A model generated the notes under the pieces. It made no database searches. It had not been told where the DNA came from and was given only the letters and a program-made list of their open reading frames with translations. A stretch of DNA of 64,000 bases, from NCBI RefSeq assembly GCF_009720365.1, contig NZ_ML769317.1, positions 301,607-365,606 of the forward strand, in the 5' to 3' direction. Positions 43,006-52,540 of the stretch are shown in pieces. The translations under genes were made by a program, and so were the position numbers. Origin of the DNA: Catellatospora paridis (GTDB lineage: Bacteria > Actinomycetota > Actinomycetes > Mycobacteriales > Micromonosporaceae). The first letter of the stretch is position 1; each line of letters starts with the position of its first letter.

Positions 43006-46000
43006 GTGGCCATGCACCGATCCCCTGCCGCTGCCGGGAAGTACCGTCGGGGCGCACGTCTGGTCGCCGGGGGTGTCATCGGCGTGCTGCTCGCGGCGTC
43101 CCTGGTCACCGTGCCGACGCTGATCCTCACGGGCCGCCCTGCGGGAGCGGCAGCGATGAACCCGACCTCCCATGTCAACCCGTTCATCGGAACGGACCTC
43201 AGCAACGCGCCGGATCCGGTGCCTGGCGGCGCCGGTGGCAGCACGGTGCCGGGTCCGATGCTGCCGTTCGGGATGGTGCAGTTCAGCCCGGACACGCCGA
43301 ACGCGTCGCCCTCGGGTTACCGCTACAGCGACACGCAGATCGAGGAGTTCAGCCTTACGCACTTCAGCGGCGCCGGATGCGCGAACAACGAGGACATCGG
43401 CATCCTCCCGCTCACCGGCGGCCTGACCGCTTCGCCAGGCACGGACGCGAACTGGCGGTCGTACAGCGCGACGTTCAGCAAGGCCAACGAACGCGCGGCA
43501 CCGGGGTACTACCGGACTGTGCTGGACAATTACGGCGGAACCCAGGTCGAGCTGTCAGCGACGCGCCGCACTGCGGCGATGCGCCTGACGTTCCCGCCGA
43601 CCGATACCGCGCAGGTCCTGCTGAACACCAGCCGCAGCGCAACCGGTCGCCATGCGGGATCTGTCAACATCAGTGGTAACACAGTCACCGGCAGCTTCAC
43701 GGGCGGCGGTTTCTGCCATCACACGGGCACCTACCAGGTCTTCTACCGGCTGGAGTTCGACCGGGCCCCGAAGACGGTCGGCACCTGGCTCGGCAGCACG
43801 ATCTCGGCCGGTTCGACGGCGGCGAGCGGCGTCCAGTCCGGTGGCTACTTCACCTTCGACACGACCACGAACCCTGTCGTGCAGGTGAAGGTCGGGATCT
43901 CGTTCGTCAGCCAGGCCGGCGCACAGGCGAACCTTGCGGCCGAGCATCCCGGCTTCGCGTTCGACAGCCTGCGCGCGAACGCCGACAGCGAGTGGAATGC
44001 GATCCTCAACCGGGTTCGGGTGGCCGAAGGGTCCGCGTCCGATCTGCAGAAGTTCTACACGGCGCTGTACCACGTCCTGGTCAACCCAAGCCTGGCCAAC
44101 GACGTCAACGGACAGTATCGCGGCTTCGACAACGGGATTCACACCGCGAGCCACCCGGTGTACCAGAACTTCTCGGGCTGGGACGTGTACCGCTCGTGGG
44201 CGGCGTTGATCGCGCTGATCGCCCCCGCCGAGGCGAGCGACATGGCCAAGTCCATGGTGCTCGCCGGTCAGCAGGGCGGGCTACTGCCGAAGTGGTCGCA
44301 CAACAACATCGAACGCTTTGTCATGAGAGGCGATCCCGGTCCGATCGTCGTGTCGAGCATGTACGCCTTCGGCGCGCGAGACTTCGACACCGCCACCGCG
44401 CTGACCCTCATGGACCGCAGCTCGTACGGCGGCACCATGCAGGGCACCGCGATCCGCACCTGGCAGTACGACTACGTCCAACAGCAGTACGTCCACAGCA
44501 ACGCCTCCGACTCGCTGGAGTACTCGGCGTCTGACTTCGCCGTCGCGCAGTTCGCCCGCGCGCTGGGCGACACCGCGAGGTACAACGCGTACATCCGGCG
44601 GTCCCAGTGGTGGCGAAACGTGTTCAATGCCGAGTCGGGGTACATCCAAGCCCGCAACAGCGACGGCACCTGGCCCTGGCCCCTCAACCCGAGCAGCACC
44701 ACCGGGTTCGTGGAGGGCAACGCGTCGCAGTACACCTGGATGGTCCCGTACAACTACCGGGCGCTGATCGAACTCATGGGCGGCCGTCAGACGGCGATAC
44801 AGCGGCTCGATCACCATTTCCACCAGCTCAACGGTGGACTGTCCGCCCCGTACTTCTACATCGGGAACGAGCCCGAGCACGGCGTGCCATGGATCTACCA
44901 CTTCGCCGGTGCGCCCGCCAAGACCAGCACCGTAGTGCGACGTGTGGTGAACGAGTCGTTCACGACCGGGCCCGGCGGCCTTCCCGGCAACGACGATCTC
45001 GGCGCGACCTCCGCCTGGTTCGTCTGGGCCGCGCTCGGCATGTATCCGACGACTCCCGGCGCCGACACGCTGGCGCTGCACGGACCGTTGTTCCCCTCGA
45101 TCGTCGTCGACCGGCCCAACGGCGACATAACGATCAACGCCACGAACGCCGGCCAGGACAACCCGTACGTGAAGGCGTTCTCGCTCAACGGTGAGATGAG
45201 CACCGACGAAGGGGTCCGCGCCCCACGAACGTGGCTGCGTTATGCCGATATCGGCAACGGGGCGACGCTTCGCTACACGATGGGAGCCAGCTCGTTGATG
45301 ATGGCGCCCCCGGCCGAGACACCGCCTTCGTTCGACGATGGGTTCAGCCCGCCGCCGGCGCCTGCATTCGGCCAGAACCTGGCCGCAGGGCAGCCTGCGA
45401 CCGGATCGCCCCCGTGCGTGGCGGGCGAAGAGGCGGCCCGGGCTTTCGACGGTGACCTCGGCACCAAGTGGTGCTCGCTGACGGCCGGTCCGAAGGTGCT
45501 CCAGGTCGACCTCGGCGTTACCCAGGACGTCACCGGGTTCGTGGTGAAGAGCGCCGGCTTGGGCGGCGAGTCGACGGGCACGAATGCGCAGGCCTACACC
45601 ATCGAGACCTCGCCCGATGGCGCCGACTGGACCGCCGCGGTCAGCGTCTCAGGGCTGCGCACGAGCCGTGTGTACCACCCGATTCCTGCCACCCCGGCGC
45701 GCCACGTGCGGCTCACCGTAGCCGGTGTCGGTAGCGGCGCAGCCCGCATCCCCGAGTTCGAGGTGTACGGGGCGGATGGCGGTCCGGCGAATCTCGCGTT
45801 GGGCGCTACGGTGACCGCCGACTCTTCCTGCACTCCCGGTGAGGGCCCGGCGAAGGCGGCCAACGGCACGGTCGGCGGCGGCGTTACGGACAAGTGGTGC
45901 TCGTTCGGCACGGACAAGTGGCTGCTCGTGGATCTGGGCGCGGCTCACGCAGTGACCTCGATCGTCGTGCGGCACGCCGGTGCCGGTGCCGAGACCCCGG

Positions 46001-46203
46001 CCTGGAACACCCGCGACTACGACGTGCAGGTATCGGCCGACGGCGCGAGCTGGGAAACGGTCACTGAGGTACGCGGCAACACGGCCAGCGTGACCCAGCA
46101 CGCGATCGCGGTGAGCGGCCGGTACATCCGGCTCGACGTCCTGGTGCCCACCCAGAACGGTGACGCGTCGGCCCGTATCTACGAACTGGAGGTCTACGGA
46201 TAG
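43006..46203 (+). CDS. Secreted GH92 alpha-mannosidase with two F5/8C (CBM32-like) domains
   Basis: 1065 residues. A signal peptide or membrane anchor (about 15-45) precedes the GH92 domain, starting HVNPFIGTDLSNAPDPVPGG and ending near 760. The family signatures TDNPYVKAFSLNG-like and GNDDLGATSAWFVWAALGMY are present. GH92 enzymes are exo-acting, calcium-dependent alpha-mannosidases that trim fungal or glycoprotein mannans. Two discoidin domains follow, at about 791-925 (AARAFDGDLGTKWCS) and 928-1065, and probably bind sugar. I use the GTG at 43006, six bases after GGAG; an ATG at 43012 is the alternative. Codon use is somewhat less GC-rich than in the neighbours, so acquisition by transfer is possible. 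Confidence 0.93.
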   Translation: MAMHRSPAAAGKYRRGARLVAGGVIGVLLAASLVTVPTLILTGRPAGAAAMNPTSHVNPFIGTDLSNAPDPVPGGAGGSTVPGPMLPFGMVQFSPDTPNASPSGYRYSDTQIEEFSLTHFSGAGCANNEDIGILPLTGGLTASPGTDANWRSYSATFSKANERAAPGYYRTVLDNYGGTQVELSATRRTAAMRLTFPPTDTAQVLLNTSRSATGRHAGSVNISGNTVTGSFTGGGFCHHTGTYQVFYRLEFDRAPKTVGTWLGSTISAGSTAASGVQSGGYFTFDTTTNPVVQVKVGISFVSQAGAQANLAAEHPGFAFDSLRANADSEWNAILNRVRVAEGSASDLQKFYTALYHVLVNPSLANDVNGQYRGFDNGIHTASHPVYQNFSGWDVYRSWAALIALIAPAEASDMAKSMVLAGQQGGLLPKWSHNNIERFVMRGDPGPIVVSSMYAFGARDFDTATALTLMDRSSYGGTMQGTAIRTWQYDYVQQQYVHSNASDSLEYSASDFAVAQFARALGDTARYNAYIRRSQWWRNVFNAESGYIQARNSDGTWPWPLNPSSTTGFVEGNASQYTWMVPYNYRALIELMGGRQTAIQRLDHHFHQLNGGLSAPYFYIGNEPEHGVPWIYHFAGAPAKTSTVVRRVVNESFTTGPGGLPGNDDLGATSAWFVWAALGMYPTTPGADTLALHGPLFPSIVVDRPNGDITINATNAGQDNPYVKAFSLNGEMSTDEGVRAPRTWLRYADIGNGATLRYTMGASSLMMAPPAETPPSFDDGFSPPPAPAFGQNLAAGQPATGSPPCVAGEEAARAFDGDLGTKWCSLTAGPKVLQVDLGVTQDVTGFVVKSAGLGGESTGTNAQAYTIETSPDGADWTAAVSVSGLRTSRVYHPIPATPARHVRLTVAGVGSGAARIPEFEVYGADGGPANLALGATVTADSSCTPGEGPAKAANGTVGGGVTDKWCSFGTDKWLLVDLGAAHAVTSIVVRHAGAGAETPAWNTRDYDVQVSADGASWETVTEVRGNTASVTQHAIAVSGRYIRLDVLVPTQNGDASARIYELEVYG

Positions 46204-46222
46204 CGTGCCGCACTTGGCGAGT

Positions 46223-46277
46223 GGCCTTGGCGTGATCACGGATGTCGCTGAGACATCGCAATGATCACGCCAAGGCC
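46223..46277. terminator. Bidirectional nested hairpin terminator
   Basis: Perfect 16-base arms (GGCCTTGGCGTGATCA and complement) enclose a loop with a second hairpin (GATGTC and GACATC at 46241-46246 and 46252-46257). It lies between the convergent GH92 stop and the beta-helix protein stop. The lower GC and nested symmetry could also mark a dispersed repeat. Confidence 0.7.
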
Positions 46278-46292
46278 GTGAAGACGGCCGCG

Positions 46293-47750
46293 TCAGCTGT
46301 TGTAGATCGGGATCCAGCCGAGGCTCAGCCCGGTCGACGAGAAGACTTCCATCTTGCGTACCACCGAGCCGACCGACGTCGCCGCGACGCTGTTGCCGAT
46401 GCCGAGCCCGCCGCCCGCGATCACCTTGCCGCTGGTCTTCAGCGAGGCCTGCGCGGTGATCAGGCCCGCGCCGGTGCGCTGTATGACCACGGTCTCGGTC
46501 GGCGCCGCGTACGGGATAGCGGCATCGACCGTGTTCCAGGCGATCGTGACCTCGGTCGCGATGCCGTCGGGGTGCTCCGTGGTGTTGCCCGTGACGAAGA
46601 TCGCCGGCAGTGCCGGATTCGCCTGCCGGACCTGGTTGCCGGTGATCGTCACCTTGGTGGTGTAGAAGTTGGCCGCGATGCAGGTCGCCTTGTAGGTGGC
46701 CTTGCTGTTGACGACACGGTTGCCCACGACCGTCGCCCCGGTCGTCTGTATCAGGTTGATGTTGCCGTTGATGGAGTCGATCACCACGTTGCCGGTGATG
46801 GCGATGCCGACGGCTCGGCCGTCCACACTGTGGGCGACATCGGCGGTGCCGTCGATCTCGATGCCGTGCAGTTGGCAAGCGAAGATCGTGTTGTCCGCGA
46901 TGACGACGTTCGAGGCCGCCTCCACCCAGATTCCCGACTGGCCGATCTCGGTGACGGTGTTGTTGGCGATCACCGTGCGGTCCGCGCCGGCGTAGACGCA
47001 GATGCCGTCGAAGTAGTCCGAGTCGCTGCCGTATCCGGGGTGAACGCCGTTGTAGCGGCGAGCCTCCTCGGTCGACGGCCAGTCCATCGCCACGTGGTTG
47101 TCGGTGATGCGGACGTCGCGGCCGTTGGACGAGATACCGAAGCGGGTGTCCTCCGTGGTGCAGTTGGTGATCACGATGTCGTCGGACGACCGCGGGGTCG
47201 CATCGAACACCACGATGCCGTTGAAGCGCACGCTCTGCACTCGGACGCCCTCCACCACGATCCCGGTGGACGTCACGATCCGGACGCCGTCGTACTGGTG
47301 TTCGCGGACCGTGTCGTGCAGGGTCAGCCCGACGAGCTTGACCCTGGCACAGTTCTGCAGCCGCAACATCGCCAGTTGCCCCTTGACCGAGGGCGGACCG
47401 CCGGCGAGTGCCACGGTCGCGCCGTGACCGGAGATGACGACGTCAGTGAGGCCCTGCGCGGTGAGCTGATTCCGCACCTGGTAGACGCGGCCGGCCGGGA
47501 AGTACACGCTCTTCTTGCTGGTGACGGCGGCGTTCAGCGCGGCTTGGATGGCGGCGGTGTCGTCGGTCGTGCCGTCGCCGACGGCACCGTGGTCGAGGAC
47601 CGAGATCCAGCCTTCGCCGGTGGTGGTGGTGGTGGCGGCGGCGCCGACCGGTGCCGCTTGCGCCTCCGACGCACCGGCCGCCAGCCCGCCGACCACCGCT
47701 GTCGAGGCCAGTCCGGCGCGCAGCGCGACACGTCTGCTCAGCGTCTCCAT
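46293..47750 (-). CDS. Tat-secreted right-handed beta-helix protein (pectate-lyase-3-like)
   Basis: 485 residues. The N-terminus has a twin-arginine signal (SRRVALRAGLA) and an Ala-rich region to about 33. ISVLDHGAVGDGTTDDTAAI near 50 is the start signature of the pectate lyase 3 / GH28-related family. Parallel beta-helix repeats follow with N/V/I-rich coils (IVITNCTTEDTRFGISSNG, VVIADNTIFACQLHGIEIDG). Most such proteins cleave or bind polysaccharides. The C-terminal GLSLGWIPIYNS is a short capping tail. The ATG has GGGGAGG upstream. It is monocistronic. Confidence 0.9.
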   Translation of the reverse strand: METLSRRVALRAGLASTAVVGGLAAGASEAQAAPVGAAATTTTTGEGWISVLDHGAVGDGTTDDTAAIQAALNAAVTSKKSVYFPAGRVYQVRNQLTAQGLTDVVISGHGATVALAGGPPSVKGQLAMLRLQNCARVKLVGLTLHDTVREHQYDGVRIVTSTGIVVEGVRVQSVRFNGIVVFDATPRSSDDIVITNCTTEDTRFGISSNGRDVRITDNHVAMDWPSTEEARRYNGVHPGYGSDSDYFDGICVYAGADRTVIANNTVTEIGQSGIWVEAASNVVIADNTIFACQLHGIEIDGTADVAHSVDGRAVGIAITGNVVIDSINGNINLIQTTGATVVGNRVVNSKATYKATCIAANFYTTKVTITGNQVRQANPALPAIFVTGNTTEHPDGIATEVTIAWNTVDAAIPYAAPTETVVIQRTGAGLITAQASLKTSGKVIAGGGLGIGNSVAATSVGSVVRKMEVFSSTGLSLGWIPIYNS

Positions 47751-47800
47751 AAGGTACCTCCCCGTTGATTTTGTGAGGGGAGGCTACCGATATTTGCCGT

Positions 47801-48463
47801 TCATCGCTGACCCTCCGGGTTCGACCGCAGGTACGCGAGCACGGCCAGGACCCGCCGGTTCGTGTCGTCGGTCGGTGGGAGCCCGAGTTTGGCGAGGATG
47901 TTGCCGACGTGCTTGCCCACCGCCGCCTCGGTGACCGTCAGCCGCCGGGCGATCGCGGCGTTCGAGTGGCCCTCGGCGACCAGCGCCAGCACCTCCCGTT
48001 CGCGCGGGGACAGTGCGGCGACCGGATCACTGCGGTGGCGCAGCAGGCGGCGCACCACGTCGGGGTCGATCACCGTGCCGCCGCCGACGACGGTCCGCAG
48101 TGCCCCGACGAAGTCGGCGATGTCGACGACCCGGTCCTTGAGCAGGTAGCCGACGCGCCGCCCGTCGCCGCTGTCGAGCAGCCGCGCTGCGTACTCGGCC
48201 TGCACGTACTGGCTGAGCACGACGACCGCCCGGCCCGGGTCGGTGGCGCGCAGTGCCAGCGCGGCGCGCAATCCCTCGTCGGTGAAGCTCGGCGGCATCC
48301 GGATGTCGGTGATCACGAGATCCGGATCCTCCGCGGCCACGGCGTCGACCAGTGCGGCCGCGTCGCCGACCGCGGCCACCACGGCGAACTCGAAGCGCTG
48401 CAAGACTCCGGCCAGGCCCTCGCGCAGCAGCACGCCGTCCTCGGCCAGCACCACCCTGGTCAC
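47801..48463 (-). CDS. NarL/LuxR-type response regulator
   Basis: 220 residues. The receiver has Glu8/Asp9 and the phospho-acceptor Asp53 (ITDIRMP), and the LuxR helix-turn-helix is at about 148-205 (LSPREREVLALVAEGHSNAA). Its GTG start overlaps the stop of the upstream kinase gene (GTGA at 48460-48463), so they are translationally coupled. Targets are unknown. Confidence 0.92.
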   Translation of the reverse strand: MTRVVLAEDGVLLREGLAGVLQRFEFAVVAAVGDAAALVDAVAAEDPDLVITDIRMPPSFTDEGLRAALALRATDPGRAVVVLSQYVQAEYAARLLDSGDGRRVGYLLKDRVVDIADFVGALRTVVGGGTVIDPDVVRRLLRHRSDPVAALSPREREVLALVAEGHSNAAIARRLTVTEAAVGKHVGNILAKLGLPPTDDTNRRVLAVLAYLRSNPEGQR

Positions 48464-49791
48464 GGCAGGCACGGCAGCTCCACGCGTACGAGCGTAGGGC
48501 CTCCGGCCGGGCTGGACAGCAGCAGCCGCCCGCCCACCGCCGCGACCCGGTCGGCGAGCCCGGTCAGGCCCGTGCCGCGCGCCGGGTCGGCGCCACCGCG
48601 GCCCTCGTCGCGGACCTCGACGACCAGCGTGTCGCCGTGGCGGGCGAGCCGGACCGCCGCCGACGCGGCCCCGGCGTGCTTGGCGACGTTGCCCAGTGCC
48701 TCGGAGGCGGCGAAGTACGCGGTGTTCTCGACCCGCGACGGGTAGCGGTCGGCCACCCCGGGCTCGACGCTCACGGTGACGTCGAGGGGGCTGCGGGTGG
48801 CCAGGTCGCGCAGCGCGGCGGGCAGGCCGAGGTCGGCCAGCGTCTGCGGGCTTATGCCGTGCACGAGGTCGCGCAGCAGCACCATCAGGTCCTTGGCCTC
48901 GGCGTGCGCGCGGTCGAGGGCCGCCGCGGCGGGGCTGTCGTCGGGCAGGTCCAGCCGGGCGACGCCCAGTTGCAGGGTCATGCTGGTGAGCCGGTGCTGC
49001 GCGCCGTCGTGCAGGTCGCGTTCGATGCGGCGGCGTTCGGCGTCGAACGCGTCGACGAGCCGGGTGCGCGACCGGGCCACCTCCCGCAGTTCGGCCTGGC
49101 CTCCACCGCCGAGCAGCACCCGGGCCGTGGCGGCGTGGCCGGCCGCGAGCAGCCCGGTCAGATACGCGAGCGGGGGCAGCAGCACCAGGCCGAGCAGCAC
49201 GTACGGGATCGCCTGCGCCGGGGTGGTGATCTGCCAGGGGCCGAGGGTGATCGCATTGGCGACCCCGGCGAGGTCCTTGCCGTCCTTGACCACCAGCAGC
49301 GGGCTGATGATCAGGATGCCGACGGTGAACACGGCGAACGCCAGTGTGGCGTACGCGAGCGGTGCGACCGTCGCGAGCAGCACCAGGAACAGCAGCTCGC
49401 GCCACGCGGCCGGCGCGGCGTAGCGGGCGGCGAACCAGGACCCCACGCTGCCGGCCCGGGGCGCTCGGTCGACCGGGCGCGGGTCGACGATGCCCAGACG
49501 GCGGCGTTCCAGCGCGGCGAACGGGGCCGCCAGCAGCGTGCCGAACATGGCGAGCACGGCTGTCGCGAGCCCCGACACCACCACCAGCGGCGCGGTGTGC
49601 ATCCCGCCCTCGGCGAGTTGCACGAGCCAGCCGGCCCACGGCAGCGTGACCGGCGACAACAGCAGCGCAGCGACCCCGATGACGGGCAGTGCGGTCAGCA
49701 CGGACAGCAGAGCGCGCCAGGGCCACTCCGAGATCAGGTAACGCGGTGAGGCGAGTGCGGCGAGGACGTGACTTGGCTGGTCAGAGGGCAT
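48460..49791 (-). CDS. Sensor histidine kinase with DUF-type membrane sensor
   Basis: 443 residues. Four or more membrane helices make up the N-terminal half. The HisKA_3 helix is ERRRIERDLHDGAQHRLTSM, with the phosphorylated His in LHDGAQ. The HATPase part has ALGNVAKHAGA and GLTGLADRV. This kinase class (LHDGAQHRL) has an intramembrane or putative sensor domain. TAGCGT ends six bases before the ATG and there is no ribosome-binding site, so the transcript is probably leaderless. It pairs with the regulator downstream. Confidence 0.92.
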   Translation of the reverse strand: MPSDQPSHVLAALASPRYLISEWPWRALLSVLTALPVIGVAALLLSPVTLPWAGWLVQLAEGGMHTAPLVVVSGLATAVLAMFGTLLAAPFAALERRRLGIVDPRPVDRAPRAGSVGSWFAARYAAPAAWRELLFLVLLATVAPLAYATLAFAVFTVGILIISPLLVVKDGKDLAGVANAITLGPWQITTPAQAIPYVLLGLVLLPPLAYLTGLLAAGHAATARVLLGGGGQAELREVARSRTRLVDAFDAERRRIERDLHDGAQHRLTSMTLQLGVARLDLPDDSPAAAALDRAHAEAKDLMVLLRDLVHGISPQTLADLGLPAALRDLATRSPLDVTVSVEPGVADRYPSRVENTAYFAASEALGNVAKHAGAASAAVRLARHGDTLVVEVRDEGRGGADPARGTGLTGLADRVAAVGGRLLLSSPAGGPTLVRVELPCLP

Positions 49792-49887
49792 GTGGACACG
49801 CTAGCCAGCGTGCGCGGCCCGGCCCAGCCGCCCAGGGGGCGGATCCGAGGTAGTGCCAGCCATACCCGGGTGTCCGCGGGGGACGCC

Positions 49888-50508
49888 TCACAGCAGGCCG
49901 CGCGCCATCGCGGTGGTCACCGCGGCGGTGCGGTCGGACACGTCGAGTTTGGCGAACGCGCGCAGCAGGTGCGTCTTCACGGTGGCTTCGCTGATGTGCA
50001 GTTGCCGGCCGATGTCGGCGTTGGTGCTGCCCTGCGCGACGAGCCCGAGGACCTCGACTTCGCGCGCCGACAACTGCTGCTGCCCGGGGCCGCCGCGGAC
50101 CTGCCGGATCAGCCGCCCGGCGACCGACGGAGCGAGCACCGTCTCGCCGCGGCTGGCCGCGCGCACCGCGGCGGTCAGCTCGGCCCGGGTGGCGTCCTTG
50201 AGCAGGTAGCCGGCCGCGCCGGCCTCGACCGCGCGCAGGATGTCCGCGTCGGTGTCGTACGTGGTGAGCACGACCACGTGCGTGTCACGCAGCTCGGCCA
50301 GGATCTGCCCGGTCGCGGTGGCTCCGTCGCCTCCGGGCATCCGCAGGTCCATGAGGATGACGGCGGGCCGCAGCGACCTGGCCATGACGACCGCCTCGGC
50401 GCCGGAGCCGGCCTCCCCGACGACGTCGATGTCGAGCTCGGCGTTGAGCATGCCGCGCAGTCCGTCGCGCACGACCGGGTGGTCGTCGACCAGCAGTACG
50501 GTGATCAT
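49888..50508 (-). CDS. NarL/LuxR-type response regulator
   Basis: 206 residues. The receiver domain has Asp8/Asp9 and phospho-acceptor Asp54 (ILMDLRMP), with the LuxR helix-turn-helix at about 140-200 (LSAREVEVLGLVAQGSTNAD). It overlaps the upstream kinase by four bases (ATGA at 50505-50508), and it is the last gene of a four-gene operon with an ABC-2 exporter, so the exporter is the likely target. Confidence 0.93.
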   Translation of the reverse strand: MITVLLVDDHPVVRDGLRGMLNAELDIDVVGEAGSGAEAVVMARSLRPAVILMDLRMPGGDGATATGQILAELRDTHVVVLTTYDTDADILRAVEAGAAGYLLKDATRAELTAAVRAASRGETVLAPSVAGRLIRQVRGGPGQQQLSAREVEVLGLVAQGSTNADIGRQLHISEATVKTHLLRAFAKLDVSDRTAAVTTAMARGLL

Positions 50509-51698
50509 GCGGGCAGCTCCAGGGTGAGGGTGGTGCCCAGGCCGGGCGCGGAATGGACGGCCAGTTTCCCGGCGACCTGTTCGGCACGGGCGAGCATGCC
50601 ACGCAGGCCGTAGCCGTCGGCGGCGGTGGCCGGGTCGAAGCCGGTGCCGTCGTCGGAGACGGTGAGGGTGACCGTGTCGGCGGCACCGATCAGGTCCACG
50701 GTGACCGTGCTCGCGCCGGCGTGCTTGCGGATGTTGGCCAGCGACTCCTGCAGCGCGCGCACCAGCACCACCTCGACGGCCGTGGGCAGCGCGGGCGGCA
50801 GGTTCTCGACGGTGCAGCTGGTGGTCGCGCCGGTGTCGTCGGCCAGCCGGGCGACCTGCCGGGCGACCACCTCGGCCAGCTTCGCGGTCCGCAGCTCGGC
50901 CGGGGTCAGCACGGTGACCATCGCGCGGGCTTCGGCGAGGTTGTCGCGGGCCGTGCGGACCGCGAGGGCCAGGTGCCGGTCGGCGGCGGGTCGATCCGTG
51001 TCCAGTTCGGACTCGGCCGCTTGCAGCAGCGTGACGATGCTGGTGAAGCCCTGGGCCAAGGTGTCGTGGATGTCGGCGGCCAGCCGGGCCCGTTCCGCGG
51101 CGACGCCGGCCTCGTGCGACAGTGCCGAAACCTCGGCCCGGGTGGCCTCCAGGTCCTGGATGAGCTGGCCCCGTTCGGCGTTCTGGCGGGTGACGCGGTC
51201 GATGGTGGTGCCGATCAGCACGGAGAACGTCAGGCCCAGCACGCTGATCGCGACACCGGTGCGCATGGCCGCCAGGTCGACCCCGCGCAGCAGGTTGATC
51301 GGCAGCGGGGCCAGGTTCAGCACCGCCACGGCCAGCAGCGCGGGCCGCTGCGACAGGCACAGGAACACCATCGGGCACAGCGCGAACAGGGTGAACGTGC
51401 TCATCTCGTCGGCCGTCACCGCCACCACGAACAGCACCGTGAGGAAGACGACGTACCAGCGGCCGCCGACCGTCTCGTGGTCGTGATCGTCATCGACGGG
51501 TGCGGTGCGCCGCCCGACGGCCCAGCTCAACACCATGATCACGATGCAGGTCAGGGCGACGGCCCGTGGTGCCGCGTCGATCTCGGTGTGCCGGGCCACC
51601 GACACGGCCACCACGGCCAGGCAGGTGACCAGGTACATGTCCCAGCGCCACAGCCATCGCCGTGTCGGCGGGCACGGCCCGGCGGTCGGGAGGACCAC
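50505..51698 (-). CDS. Sensor histidine kinase (HisKA_3 type)
   Basis: 397 residues. Five or six membrane helices at about 10-165 are followed by a coiled linker. The phosphotransfer helix contains ERARLAADIHDTLAQGFTSI, with the His in IHDTLAQ. The HATPase domain has LANIRKHAGA, DDGTGFD and GLRGMLARAE. The GTG start at 51698 lies 20 bases after the permease stop; a TTG start overlapping that stop (TTGA) is the alternative. It is cotranscribed with the exporter and the response regulator. Confidence 0.92.
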   Translation of the reverse strand: MVLPTAGPCPPTRRWLWRWDMYLVTCLAVVAVSVARHTEIDAAPRAVALTCIVIMVLSWAVGRRTAPVDDDHDHETVGGRWYVVFLTVLFVVAVTADEMSTFTLFALCPMVFLCLSQRPALLAVAVLNLAPLPINLLRGVDLAAMRTGVAISVLGLTFSVLIGTTIDRVTRQNAERGQLIQDLEATRAEVSALSHEAGVAAERARLAADIHDTLAQGFTSIVTLLQAAESELDTDRPAADRHLALAVRTARDNLAEARAMVTVLTPAELRTAKLAEVVARQVARLADDTGATTSCTVENLPPALPTAVEVVLVRALQESLANIRKHAGASTVTVDLIGAADTVTLTVSDDGTGFDPATAADGYGLRGMLARAEQVAGKLAVHSAPGLGTTLTLELPA

Positions 51699-51718
51699 CG
51701 GGCCGGGCTGCGCGGAGC

Positions 51719-52540
51719 TCAACTCGTGCGCCGATCGGTCCAGCGGAACGTGGCCAGGCACAGCACCAGGCCGAGCACGCACCACGCCGCCAGCACCAGG
51801 GCCGTCCTGCCGTGCTCCCACTGTCCCGCCACCTCCTGCGCCGCCAGCGCGTCGGGCAGGAACACCGACCGGAAGCCCTGCCCCATCCACTTCACCGGGA
51901 AGAACGACGATACTGCGGTCATCGCCGCCGGCAGCGCGGCGATGTGGACGAAGATGCCGGAGGAGAACTGCAGCGCCAGCACGGGCAGGTTCATCACCGC
52001 CGGAGCGCTGCGGGCCGAGCGGGCCAGCGAGCTCGCGGCGATGCCGAGCAGGGTGCAGGCGATGACCGACAGGGCGAGCACCCACCCGAACGTCAGCCAG
52101 CGCCCCGCGTCGGTCGGCAGCTGCAGGTCGAACAGCAGCACGCCCACCGCGAGCATCAGCGTGATCTCGGCGAGCGTCGTCACGGCCACCAGGACGACCT
52201 TGCCGATGAGGTACGCCCCGGCGGTCGCGGGCGTCGCCCGCAGCCGCTTGAGGGTGCCGTCGTCGCGGTCGCCGCTGATGCCGATGCCGATGCTGATGAA
52301 CGCCGTCGACACGATCCCGTACGCGATCATCCCGGCCGCGAAGACCTGGCTCGCGTGCACCTGGGCATAGCCTTCCAGTGGCTCGTCGAAGATGAACCCG
52401 AGCATGATCAGGATGCAGGAGGGCAGGGCGAAGGTGAACACCACCGCGTCCCGCTCGCGGAAGAACTGCTTGATCTCGACGGCGCCGCGCGACAGTCCGG
52501 TGCGCAGGGTCGAGGGCAGGGGCACGGTCAGGGTGGTCAC
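51719..52540 (-). CDS. ABC-2 type exporter permease
   Basis: 273 residues and six membrane helices (for example FALPSCILIMLGFIF and MIAYGIVSTAFISIGIGI). The GDRDDGTLKRLRATPATAGAY segment is characteristic of the ABC-2 permease family for drug or polymer export. It overlaps the ATPase gene by four bases (GTGA at 52537-52540). Together with the ATPase it forms an exporter, likely for an antibiotic or lipid-like molecule. Confidence 0.9.
   Translation of the reverse strand: MTTLTVPLPSTLRTGLSRGAVEIKQFFRERDAVVFTFALPSCILIMLGFIFDEPLEGYAQVHASQVFAAGMIAYGIVSTAFISIGIGISGDRDDGTLKRLRATPATAGAYLIGKVVLVAVTTLAEITLMLAVGVLLFDLQLPTDAGRWLTFGWVLALSVIACTLLGIAASSLARSARSAPAVMNLPVLALQFSSGIFVHIAALPAAMTAVSSFFPVKWMGQGFRSVFLPDALAAQEVAGQWEHGRTALVLAAWCVLGLVLCLATFRWTDRRTS

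Noticed and set aside
47801-49726. Long minus-strand frame extending the response regulator at 47.8 kb through the kinase
   Set aside because: The extra 420 codons lie out of frame on the kinase gene and have shadow composition. The regulator starts at the GTGA overlap at 48463.
49888-51378. Long minus-strand frame joining the response regulator with upstream sequence
   Set aside because: The upstream part overlaps the histidine kinase in a different frame and is a shadow. The regulator starts at 50508 with an ATGA overlap.
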